35,849 nt of DNA from positions 1 to 35,849 of the forward strand of contig JAIOZV010000012.1 of assembly GCA_021740425.1 (NCBI GenBank), written 5' to 3'. The translations under genes and the position numbers were made by a program. The notes beneath the pieces are model-generated. The model did not search any database. It saw only the letters and a program-made list of their open reading frames with translations, and was not told the DNA's origin. Below are positions 9,260 through 17,369 of this stretch, in pieces. Position 1 is the stretch's first letter; every line of letters begins with the position of its first letter. This DNA is from Bacteroidales bacterium (lineage in GTDB: Bacteria; Bacteroidota; Bacteroidia; Bacteroidales; 4484-276).

Positions 9260-9504
9260 TTAGTTACGTATTTTTAGCAGGTGTTGGTGGGATTTCTGGC
9301 GTTAAAAAAAACATTTATGATGTTTTTGGAAATACCATCAACACAACTTCACGCATGGAGAGCAATTCGGAACCCATGCGAATAAATGTGTCGGAAACAA
9401 CCTACAATTTGCTTTCAGACAAATTCGAATTTTCACCTCACGAGCCCATGGAAATAAAAGGAAAAGGCCTGATGTTTATGTATTTTCTGGAACGGGGCGA
9501 ATAA
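9253..9504 (+). pseudogene. Truncated 3' remnant of a class III adenylate cyclase
   Basis: The last 66 residues before the final two (GVKKNIYDVFG... to MYFLER) match the C-terminus of the intact cyclase immediately downstream at 58 of 66 positions. The fragment keeps the D, N and R residues of YDVFGNTINTTSRM. It lacks both metal-binding Asp residues, the ATP-selecting Lys, and all membrane and sensor parts, so it cannot be catalytic. The first ten or so residues (MTVSYVFLAG) have no counterpart, and the ATG lies inside an intergenic repeat. I read it as the leftover of a tandem paralog whose 5' part was deleted. A small expressed protein cannot be excluded. Confidence 0.8.
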
Positions 9505-9586
9505 TCACAGGCTACACATATTATCAGAACATCTACAATAATAAATAGATCGGGGCTTTTTCAATTTTAAATTAAATACGCAAATT

Positions 9587-11587
9587 ATGTTTAGAAATTT
9601 TTTCTTTCTACTCAGCATCTTTTTGTTTTCAAACTCCATCTCTTCATTTTCGCAAACCTGCTCCTTCAGGCTCGATGCCGTTGATGGTTTAAACATAACA
9701 CTCGATAGTTGCTGGAAATATCACCCCGGCGACGACACAACCTGGGCAGCCTTTGATTATCCTGATGAAAACTGGGATACCATCAGCACCATTTTGAAAT
9801 TAAACCAGGTAGAGGAAAACTATTTTCCGGGTATTGGATGGTTCAGGCTGCATTTGTCCATCGATTCCAGTCTGATGGACAAAACTTACATCCTGCTCAT
9901 GAGGCACAACGGAGCCTCAGAAGTTTATCACAATGGTGAACTTGTGGCAAGAAACGGCAAGCTGGGTTTAGGTTTTGAAGATAAAAGATACATTGACCCC
10001 ATAAATATTCCTATTCCAATCTATCTAAACAATAATCAAGATCAGGTAATTGCTGTAAGATATGCCAACGAAGATGCTTCCGTGATTTACAAAAAGTACA
10101 AGCTTGCACCTGCAGGTTTTTCGTTAAATCTCACCGACAGATCAACCATAAATCAGGTGATGCTGGGGACCAACATCGGCATAAATGTAATTGTGCTTTT
10201 ATTTACGATTTTCCTTGTTTTGGGTAGTTTGCACTTTCTTATTTTTCTGTTTTTCCCCGAAAACCAGTCCAATCTTTACTATGGCACATTTGCACTCTTT
10301 TTTGCATTAATTGTTCTGGCATCTTTTTTCCAGCAATCACCCATATTTACACCCTCATTTGTGATTTCATACGGATATTATATCGAAATGTTTACACCAT
10401 TCGAATTTGTATTTCTTATGCTGTTGGTTTACAACTTATTTTACAGCAAAATTCACCCTTTTATCTGGGTTGTTGCAGGTGTTTCGGTGGGCATAACAGC
10501 ACTTTCATTTTTTAATATTCCATGGAAAAATATTGTATTCGGCATCATGCTGGCTTTTACTTTTATCGAGATTTTCAGGGTGGTAATCAGGGCTATGATA
10601 AAAAAGCTAAATGGAGCATGGATTGTGGGAACCGGAATTCTTATATTTATTTTAATGGTGAGCACCATGATATTGCTGGCAATTTGGATGGGAAGCAATG
10701 TCGTGCAAGGATCCGGCCCATACGCCCTATTAATCTCATTCCTTATGATATTGGCCGTAATCAGCATTCCTCTATCCATGTCAGTTTATCTTGCCAGAGA
10801 TTTTGCAATTACGAACAAAAATTTGAAGGTTCAACTTAACACAGTAAAAGTATTATCAGCCAAAACTATTGAGCAGGAAAAAGAAAAACAAAAAATCCTG
10901 TCAGGGCAAAAAGAAATCCTGGAACACCAGGTAAAAGAAAGAACCGCTGAACTGGAATCAGAAAAGGAGAAAACCGAACAATTGCTCCTGAATACTTTGC
11001 CCCTGAAAGTGGTGAATGAATTGAAATTAAACGGGATTTCAGAACCCGAAAGTTTCGAAAATGTAACCGTTTACTTTTCGGATATTGTAGGTTTTACAAA
11101 CATCTCCACACAACTTGAACCTGCTGCTTTAATCGCAGAACTCAACGAAATGTTTACTGCTTTCGACGACATCATGGAGCGAAACCACTGCGAGCGGATC
11201 AAGACCATCGGAGATGCTTATCTTGCAGTGTGTGGCATGCCCGACAAGCACGAAAACCATGCTGAATTGATGGCAAAATCGGCCATCGAAATTTGCACTT
11301 ACCTTGACCAACGGAACCAAAATTCCAAAATCCAGTGGCGAATAAGAATCGGGCTGCACAGCGGAAAAGTGGTGGGAGGCATTGTTGGCGTTAAAAAATA
11401 TATTTATGATGTTTTCGGGGATACCATCAACACCACTTCCCGAATGGAAAGCAACTCCGAACCCATGCGCATCAATGTTTCCGAAACTACCTATCATTTA
11501 CTTGCTGATAAATTTGAATTTACACCTCGTCAGCCCATGGAAATAAAAGGAAAAGGCCTGATGTGCATGTATTTTCTGGAAAGATAG
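9587..11587 (+). CDS. Membrane-bound class III adenylate cyclase with extracellular sensor and 7TM (DISM-like) region
   Basis: The 666-residue protein starts with a signal peptide (1-23). A galactose-binding-like jelly roll (about 35-180, with GIGWFRLHL and NGASEVYHNGELV) is followed by seven hydrophobic helices (about 193-402), the 7TMR-DISM arrangement. A charged coiled coil (about 405-468) leads to a class III cyclase domain (about 480-666). Metal-binding Asp residues are D499 (YFSDIVGFT) and D543 (TIGDAYLAV). The base-selecting pair is K539 and D608, as in adenylate rather than guanylate cyclases. N615 and R619 (NTTSR) supply the transition-state residues. It should make cAMP in response to an extracellular, perhaps carbohydrate, ligand; the ligand and the cAMP effector are not evident here. 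It is preceded by a broken paralog. Confidence 0.9.
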   Translation: MFRNFFFLLSIFLFSNSISSFSQTCSFRLDAVDGLNITLDSCWKYHPGDDTTWAAFDYPDENWDTISTILKLNQVEENYFPGIGWFRLHLSIDSSLMDKTYILLMRHNGASEVYHNGELVARNGKLGLGFEDKRYIDPINIPIPIYLNNNQDQVIAVRYANEDASVIYKKYKLAPAGFSLNLTDRSTINQVMLGTNIGINVIVLLFTIFLVLGSLHFLIFLFFPENQSNLYYGTFALFFALIVLASFFQQSPIFTPSFVISYGYYIEMFTPFEFVFLMLLVYNLFYSKIHPFIWVVAGVSVGITALSFFNIPWKNIVFGIMLAFTFIEIFRVVIRAMIKKLNGAWIVGTGILIFILMVSTMILLAIWMGSNVVQGSGPYALLISFLMILAVISIPLSMSVYLARDFAITNKNLKVQLNTVKVLSAKTIEQEKEKQKILSGQKEILEHQVKERTAELESEKEKTEQLLLNTLPLKVVNELKLNGISEPESFENVTVYFSDIVGFTNISTQLEPAALIAELNEMFTAFDDIMERNHCERIKTIGDAYLAVCGMPDKHENHAELMAKSAIEICTYLDQRNQNSKIQWRIRIGLHSGKVVGGIVGVKKYIYDVFGDTINTTSRMESNSEPMRINVSETTYHLLADKFEFTPRQPMEIKGKGLMCMYFLER

Positions 11588-12006
11588 CCGATTTTAGTCT
11601 GAAGCTTTTATTTTGCAAAAAATGGTTTACACTTTTTCTTACCGTGCCTTTATTTTGTAGAATCAGAACCCTTAATCCATAATTTGCAAAATCAATTAGT
11701 TATAACTTTTATGTTATAATCCAATGTTTCGACAATTCAAATTTCTTATGTCCATTTTTTCTCAGTGCTACTTTGTGTACTTATTGTCTTAGTGGTGAGA
11801 TTTAATAGATTACCACTAAGGCCTCCCGATAGCCATCGGGAGGCATATAGGTTCACTAAAATATATTATTAACGACACTTAACCTATGAATAGTCAGGGG
11901 TTCTGAGCTTTCATTTTTTCTTGAAATGAAATACAACTTCCTTCCTGGCACATCGGCGTTTTTGGGATGAAACCATTAAACAATCTTACGACTTGGGCAA
12001 CCTGGT
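11588..12006. other. 419-base convergent intergenic region with palindromic repeats
   Basis: No plausible gene. It holds an inverted repeat TTATAAC-N6-GTTATAA at 11700-11719, a degenerate stretch of CTTTGTG-like units (about 11761-11796) and the palindromic pair at 11788-11844 listed separately. No hairpin with an adjacent T run is obvious for either flanking gene. Confidence 0.55.
11788..11844. repeat. Composite palindromic element, REP-like
   Basis: Two hairpins lie side by side. CTTAGTGGT (11788-11796) pairs with ACCACTAAG (11812-11820), and directly after it GCCTCCCGAT (11821-11830) pairs perfectly with ATCGGGAGGC (11835-11844) around the loop AGCC. There is no T tract, so it is not a standard terminator. 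The TCCCGAT..ATCGGGA core resembles short palindromes I know from Bacteroidota intergenic regions. Confidence 0.6.
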
Positions 12007-13047
12007 TTATGGATTCAGCTTTTTAAATTCAAATTGCGGATAGCCGGTTTCACCCTCGCTGTTGAAATAACTCAGGAAGTGCAATTTATAGAAATCGCCC
12101 CCTGCATTTCTGATGATGTAGGTGTTTTCGGCCCGCACTGAATAGAATCCCTCTTCAAGGTTGTAATACTTCCAATCATGACCTATCCCATCGAGGGCAT
12201 CCGTGAAAACGATGCCAAGTGCATCACTATATTCAAAATCTGAAAATGATTTTTCTCCTTCGTAGAGTGTTGCCCTTACTCCTGCCCTGTTGGTGATAAC
12301 GCCGCGAACAAGATATGGATAAGGTTCGTCACCGGCAAAAAGCAGTGTGGTATATTGCCCGAAAAACAAATCCCAGTCCGGTGTCTGTGGCTGATAATTC
12401 ACAACTCCACCTCCATTATTAAAGGTAAAACCAACAAAACCAACGGTTGGATCTTTTGGAATTGAAGTTGTAAAATCTTCAGTTCCATCAAGATTTGCGT
12501 GGCGGACGGTGTAAACTCCCGGCGAAAGTTTTTCGAATACTACTTTTTTATATCCCATCGAAATTCCTGTTTCATCTAAGCCGAGGTCGATAACATAAAC
12601 ATTTTGATGAAAAACTGTATCGTTGCCATTCACTTCGAACCATCTGCCAACAGCCGTTGAATCGAGGTTTCCTGTTGAGGGATCAAAATTCATGTCGAGT
12701 CCGGCCTGGGAAGTCACTTCATCAAAGTTTTTAGTCAGCGTATTGCCTGCTGTCATGAACAAGGCGGAATTTAGCAAGATATGCCAGCCATCGGCGGAAG
12801 CCTCAAAGGCAAGATCGTAATCGAAATTTGTTCCTGATTGCACTACTTTATTTGAACCCAGATCATAATACGCATTAAACAAATACTGCGATCCAAGTTC
12901 CACGCTTCCCACTTTAATGCCTTCAGGAATAGGGAGGGTTTCCATTTTTTCATCCTCTTCCAATTTATCCATGCAGGAAACGGAGGTGATGACCAGCATC
13001 ATAAAAATAAAGATTCTTGAACTTATTTTGTCATTTAAATATTTCAT
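12007..13047 (-). CDS. HmuY-like lipoprotein (surface ligand-binding partner of the TonB receptor)
   Basis: The 346-residue protein starts at the ATG ending at 13047; a TTG two codons upstream is possible. The signal peptide ends in a lipobox with Cys25 (TSVSC), followed by the acid-rich MDKLEEDE, similar to the surface export signal of Bacteroidota lipoproteins. The body is beta-rich and HmuY-like, with a repeated hallmark: FVGFTFNN..., then PDWDLFFGQYTT and YLVRGVITNRAGVRA. HmuY proteins bind haem at the cell surface and hand it to a TonB receptor. The start lies only 7 bases after the receptor stop, so the two are co-transcribed and probably work together. Haem as ligand is inferred from the family; axial ligands cannot be assigned by eye. 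Confidence 0.82.
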   Translation of the reverse strand: MKYLNDKISSRIFIFMMLVITSVSCMDKLEEDEKMETLPIPEGIKVGSVELGSQYLFNAYYDLGSNKVVQSGTNFDYDLAFEASADGWHILLNSALFMTAGNTLTKNFDEVTSQAGLDMNFDPSTGNLDSTAVGRWFEVNGNDTVFHQNVYVIDLGLDETGISMGYKKVVFEKLSPGVYTVRHANLDGTEDFTTSIPKDPTVGFVGFTFNNGGGVVNYQPQTPDWDLFFGQYTTLLFAGDEPYPYLVRGVITNRAGVRATLYEGEKSFSDFEYSDALGIVFTDALDGIGHDWKYYNLEEGFYSVRAENTYIIRNAGGDFYKLHFLSYFNSEGETGYPQFEFKKLNP

Positions 13048-13054
13048 CTGCAAA

Positions 13055-15340
13055 TTACTTTGAAAGTTTGAACTTTAATCCGGCAAAAAATGACCGGCCC
13101 CAGGCAATGGGCATACTTGCACCTCCTGAACCGTGTACACTTCCTCCCCCACCCCCGGAGGTTTTAATATCCGTGATGTCGAACAGGTTTTTTGCACCGA
13201 CTGAAAGCATGATCCTGTCGTTGAGGAAATTTTTACTCAAATTTAAATCAAGCATACTGTAACTTTCCTCGGTATATTTCTCAACCATGTCATCAGCAGT
13301 CAGCCTGTCGCGGGTAACCTCTCCGGTAAACTTATAAACCACTCCCAGTCTGATGCCTGTAAAACGATTATCGTATGCAGCATTGAGTGCAAATTCAGGA
13401 TAATAATAATATCCGGGATCGGTTTCGGCCGACTCGGCGTAATTGTTATAAATACCGATGTAGGCCACACCAAAACCAAGACTAAAAACGCCTTTGTGAC
13501 GGTAGGTAATGTTGATCCTTCCACCGTATGTTTTAAATTCATCGGCATTGGTATAAACCCACACTTCGGTAGTGTCGTTGTTATTACCAACCACGGTTTT
13601 GGGAAGCAGGTCTATTTTGTCTCTCATCGAATTATAAAAGAAATCTGGCTCAATTTTAAAAGCCACTTTTTCGGTTTGCCTATGAAATCCAAAACTCAAT
13701 TGATAGCTGTTTGAATTTTCTGCTTTTAAGGAATCAGAACCATAGATTTTATGGTTGAGATCCACAAAATCAAGGTAGAGTTCCTTAAGTGAAGGAGCCC
13801 TGAAGCCACGGCCGTAGGATGCTCTTGCAGTCCATTTCTCGCTAATTTGATAAAGCACATTGATCGAAGGTGTGAGCGGGGCATCGTATTTTGAATTGTA
13901 GGCAATGCGCAATCCGGGCTGAAGGGTTAAATTTTGCCAGGGACGATATTTCACACTTCCAAAAACGGCATAGTCCTGAATTCCTGCAGAACCCCCGTCA
14001 ATTTTAGCTCCCTCCCCATTTTCGATATTTATATCGAAACCTGTTTGGTAATTAAAGGTTACGGTATCCATCCTAAACCGGCTTAATGTTCCTCTGAAGG
14101 TCCATGAGCCGAAGGTTGTAGTATCGTAATCCGAGGCCGATCCCGATGGCTGTTCATCAAGGGTAGCCAGGTTTTTGATGGTAGTCTCACGCTCTCGGCT
14201 ATAATACGAATAAGCAGCCATCAGATCGATGTATTTTTCACTTCCGATTAATCCGGTCCACGAAATGCTGTTGTCCCAGCGGTTAGTATAGTAATGTCCG
14301 TCGCGGGCTTTGTAAAAATAGTAACCGGCGGCGGTATCAGCATCAATTTGAGGTGTTCCTTTGTCGAGGACATACTCATCAAAATAGCGTGTTGAAATCC
14401 GCAGGTTGGTATTTCCAATCCTGCGTTTGTATTTAAATTCACCAAAAATCTGCTCTTTGGGTTTCCATTGCTGATAGCGTGAGGTGTCGTTTGTTGAAAA
14501 ACCATCAAAAAAATTCCGGCCTCCATTAACAAGAAAAGTATTTTTCCCTTTGTAAACCCCTACGCTGCCATCCACGTTGTATTGCCCCACACTTTCGGCA
14601 TATCCGTTGAGACGTGCATCAACTTTATCGCTAACATTATCACGGGTAATCAGATTTATAACGCCGGCAAGGGCATTGGTTCCGTAGTTTACCGACATAG
14701 GGCCTTCCACCATTTCTATCCTTTCCACATTGGATGTGGTGATCTGGCTCAGGTCGATATCCCCGTTCATACGTCCGATTACCGGAACGCCATCCACCAA
14801 TATTTTCACATTCTCACCGCCAATACCCTGCAATTTCATTTTTGTGCCAAGTGCGGCATCATGGGTCATTTTGATGTTGAGCTGTGTTGAGAGCACTTCC
14901 TGTAAGTTCACGGCAGCCTGTGATTCGATTTCTTCGGCACCGATAACTCTAATTTTATAAATGGATTTGTCAGAGCGTTCGGGAGTATATTGACCGGTAA
15001 CAACTACCCCTTCCATGTTCAAAATGGCGGGTTCAAGGAAAAGAGTCCGGCTTTCTCCGGGCATCACGGTATCACGCAATGTATTGTAACCCACAAAGGA
15101 AACTGCTATTGCTGATCTGCTTTGAGCGGTATTTGAGATTTCGCCCTGGTCGTTGGTAACCATGTAACAGATTTTTCCACCTTCGAGACCCTCAAAGCAA
15201 ATATTTGCATAAACTATTGGTTCAGATGTTTTTTTATCAATAATCCTTATCACAGCCTCTTGTGCCTTTAGCCCTGAGGATATCAGGAAGGAACAAAAGG
15301 AAAATGACAGGACGACATATTTCAAAATTTGTTGTTTCAT
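13055..15340 (-). CDS. TonB-dependent outer-membrane receptor (HmuR-like context)
   Basis: A 761-residue receptor with a signal peptide (1-26, ending LKAQ), a carboxypeptidase-regulatory-like domain (about 28-108; KKTSEPIVYANICFEG), a plug (about 112-235; VVVTGQY, GGENVKILVDGVPV, VERIEMVEGPMSVNYGTNALAG) and a 22-strand barrel to the C-terminus. A Gly-rich, His-containing insert SGGGGGSVHGSGGAS lies just before the last strand (GRSFFAGLKFKL). It would import a ligand in a TonB-ExbBD-dependent way. Co-transcription with a HmuY-like lipoprotein suggests haem, but metal or other small ligands remain possible. It has its own promoter and is separated by a terminator from the upstream T9SS-secreted HmuY-like gene. 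Confidence 0.9.
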   Translation of the reverse strand: MKQQILKYVVLSFSFCSFLISSGLKAQEAVIRIIDKKTSEPIVYANICFEGLEGGKICYMVTNDQGEISNTAQSRSAIAVSFVGYNTLRDTVMPGESRTLFLEPAILNMEGVVVTGQYTPERSDKSIYKIRVIGAEEIESQAAVNLQEVLSTQLNIKMTHDAALGTKMKLQGIGGENVKILVDGVPVIGRMNGDIDLSQITTSNVERIEMVEGPMSVNYGTNALAGVINLITRDNVSDKVDARLNGYAESVGQYNVDGSVGVYKGKNTFLVNGGRNFFDGFSTNDTSRYQQWKPKEQIFGEFKYKRRIGNTNLRISTRYFDEYVLDKGTPQIDADTAAGYYFYKARDGHYYTNRWDNSISWTGLIGSEKYIDLMAAYSYYSRERETTIKNLATLDEQPSGSASDYDTTTFGSWTFRGTLSRFRMDTVTFNYQTGFDINIENGEGAKIDGGSAGIQDYAVFGSVKYRPWQNLTLQPGLRIAYNSKYDAPLTPSINVLYQISEKWTARASYGRGFRAPSLKELYLDFVDLNHKIYGSDSLKAENSNSYQLSFGFHRQTEKVAFKIEPDFFYNSMRDKIDLLPKTVVGNNNDTTEVWVYTNADEFKTYGGRINITYRHKGVFSLGFGVAYIGIYNNYAESAETDPGYYYYPEFALNAAYDNRFTGIRLGVVYKFTGEVTRDRLTADDMVEKYTEESYSMLDLNLSKNFLNDRIMLSVGAKNLFDITDIKTSGGGGGSVHGSGGASMPIAWGRSFFAGLKFKLSK

Positions 15341-15371
15341 TTAACCCTGTTCAATATTTAAAAAATACATA

Positions 15372-15398
15372 CAAAACTATTTGATGATAAAACACCAA
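15372..15398 (-). promoter_or_regulatory. Putative promoter of the TonB receptor-HmuY operon
   Basis: On the minus strand TTG (complement of 15396-15398), 16 bases, then TAGTTTTG (complement of 15372-15379), a perfect TAnnTTTG. Initiation near 15365 would leave a leader of about 25 bases before the receptor ATG. Confidence 0.6.
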
Positions 15399-15405
15399 CA
15401 GCATT

Positions 15406-15442
15406 AAAAACTTACAGGCAAATATTTTATTATTTGCCTGTA
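15406..15442 (-). terminator. Intrinsic terminator of the secreted HmuY-like gene
   Basis: A perfect 12-bp stem TACAGGCAAATA / TATTTGCCTGTA with a 6-base loop at 15413-15442. Read on the minus strand it is followed by AGTTTTT. It separates the upstream gene from the receptor promoter. Confidence 0.85.
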
Positions 15443-15469
15443 TTTTCTGCTTTTGAAAAGTTAAACTAA

Positions 15470-16759
15470 CTATTGAATGATTAACTTGTTATTCAGGACA
15501 ACATTCCCTGATTTCATCATCACAATATAGGCTCCGGGAGGAAGATTTGAAATATCAAGCTTTTGATTGTTCAAACCAGATTGATAGGCAACCTTCTTTT
15601 CGATCATTTTTAAACCTGCCAGATTGAAAATATTCAAATTGGCTTCACCTGAATCGTAGGCATCAAACATCAGGTTCACAGCATTGCTGCTTGCCGGGTT
15701 TGGATGTATGGCAAGATTTCCGGCCTGCGAATTTTGCAATTCAGAAATATTTGTATGATCTTCTATCAATTGTTTCTTAAAACCAATGTCACCAAGGTTG
15801 CTTTCGTAATATTCAAATACGAGTTTCCAGATACTGCTCTCTTTATCACTCACAAAATAAACCAGCGAATCGGTGATGGCGTATGTTGGAGGCATACCTC
15901 CCTGCAAAGAATACCAATTGTTGCCAATGGTAGAAATATTGAATGAATCAAGTGCCTGGATGGTATAATCCATAAAGGATGTATCAGTTTCGGGATAAGC
16001 TGCTACTTCAACTTTATAATTTTGAAGCACACCGGTAACCGGATACCACATAACGCCCATATAAAAGGTCATGTATTTGGTAAACACCAGATCCCAATCT
16101 GCGGAGGCTGGCTCGCGATCAACAAAATCGTTGCTTGTAAAAGAGAATCCGATAAAGTTCTTGTGAGCATACTCATTCAGTGCAATCACTTTTTCTGTTT
16201 CACCACTACCATCGAGGTCGGCATATTTAAAGGTGTATTCATTGATTGTCGGATTTTTTTCAACGATCCAAAGTTTTTTCACTTTCCCGTCGGGCATTAG
16301 CAACACAAATAATGAATCACCCACAATGTGGTGTGTGGTCATGTTATAAACGCCCCAGCCAAAATCGAGCTGGCTTCCACTTGTGTTGATATTAAAAGCA
16401 CCATTTTCCCAATTGGTGTCATCGTTGTACATTTCAGGCCATGTGGAAAGACCGGTAGTATCCAGGGTTTCCCATCCGGAAATATCGGAATTGGGATAGG
16501 TAAAAAGCTTAATTCCGTTGGCTCCATTGGTTCTGATGGTCACATCCATAATTCTGGTACTGAAACCAATGTCCCAGTTATCACGGATCACCTGTGTGTA
16601 TTCGCCGGTTTTGAGGGAATAATAGGCATCATAAATTCTCCCGGGTTCCATGCTCACGGTGTCTCTCTTAACGAGCATTTCCTGGGCTTTTACCATAAAA
16701 GACGCACCAAGTACTAACAATATAGTTATTGCAAAACTAAAAAGTGTTTGTTTTCTCAT
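15470..16759 (-). CDS. T9SS-secreted HmuY-like protein
   Basis: A 429-residue protein with a signal peptide (1-26, ending VKAQ), a HmuY-like beta-rich body (about 27-345) and a type A T9SS sorting domain (about 350-429; IHPNPASS to LIIQ). It shares with the downstream lipoprotein the pattern NFIGFSFTSNDF..., ADWDLVFTKYMTF and YPVTGVLQNYKVEVA at matching places, so the two are paralogs. Instead of a lipid anchor it carries a sorting domain, so it should be translocated by T9SS and either attached to surface polysaccharide or released. It has its own promoter and terminator just upstream of the receptor operon. A secreted ligand scavenger is the likeliest role. Confidence 0.8.
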   Translation of the reverse strand: MRKQTLFSFAITILLVLGASFMVKAQEMLVKRDTVSMEPGRIYDAYYSLKTGEYTQVIRDNWDIGFSTRIMDVTIRTNGANGIKLFTYPNSDISGWETLDTTGLSTWPEMYNDDTNWENGAFNINTSGSQLDFGWGVYNMTTHHIVGDSLFVLLMPDGKVKKLWIVEKNPTINEYTFKYADLDGSGETEKVIALNEYAHKNFIGFSFTSNDFVDREPASADWDLVFTKYMTFYMGVMWYPVTGVLQNYKVEVAAYPETDTSFMDYTIQALDSFNISTIGNNWYSLQGGMPPTYAITDSLVYFVSDKESSIWKLVFEYYESNLGDIGFKKQLIEDHTNISELQNSQAGNLAIHPNPASSNAVNLMFDAYDSGEANLNIFNLAGLKMIEKKVAYQSGLNNQKLDISNLPPGAYIVMMKSGNVVLNNKLIIQ

Positions 16760-17369
16760 TATAGTTATCGATTAGTTAAAAATATTAATATTAATTGTAG
16801 GTTTGGTTCGGCAAAATTAACACTTATTAAACAATCAAAAATCCGGTATGTTTGATGTTGATGTCTAAAAATTTTGATATTTATTCATGCTTTCCATGAT
16901 AAAAACAACCTTATGAATTTTGGCACCTTCAATGCCCGTATTCACAGCCAATTACCATAACATCGACGGCTTAATATCGAACTGACCGACACTAAATCAT
17001 ATAAAAATCAATCTCAATTGTTTGAAACTGTAAAATGAAATGATTACGAAAAAGAATCGATTATTTTTCCCGGCAATTTTCACTATTTCACTTTTGCGCA
17101 TAACTTTCCAGCCTGTATTGATAGTAACCCGGCGAATCAGGACGCATCAAGTGCAAGGAAAAAACTTCCCGGAATCTGGAATGTGGAAGAATAGCTATCA
17201 GCTTTGATTATATGATTAGAATCGGACTAATGTAAATAATGACGCGAAGGAATTTCCACAATTATTATTTAAGTTTGCGGAAGCAAGTTTCATGGACTTG
17301 CCCCGGCATCACAGGTATCGTAATACCTTGATTTTTTAAACTTTGTAAAACATTCAAACCATTGAACAC
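16760..17369. other. 610-base divergent intergenic region
   Basis: It separates the HmuY-like gene (minus) from the glycosyltransferase (plus). The promoter of the former lies near 16812-16839. A TAAGTTTG box at 17270-17277 could serve the latter but has no TTG at the right distance. An open frame at 17040-17207 (55 codons, MITKKNRLFF start, basic N-terminus then hydrophobic stretch) is possible, but I see no supporting homology. The rest looks like non-coding or eroded sequence. Confidence 0.5.
16812..16839 (-). promoter_or_regulatory. Putative promoter of the secreted HmuY-like gene
   Basis: On the minus strand TTTG (complement of 16836-16839), 16 bases, then TAATTTTG (complement of 16812-16819), a perfect TAnnTTTG. 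The predicted leader is about 45 bases. Confidence 0.6.

Noticed and set aside
11129..11497. A 122-codon minus-strand open frame.
   Set aside because: It lies wholly inside the cyclase catalytic domain, whose active-site residues are conserved on the other strand.
16921..16935. TGGCAC-N5-ATGC, close to a sigma-54 promoter (TGGCAC-N5-TTGC).
   Set aside because: One key base differs, the next plus-strand gene is over 430 bases away, and no enhancer-binding regulator is nearby; likely chance.
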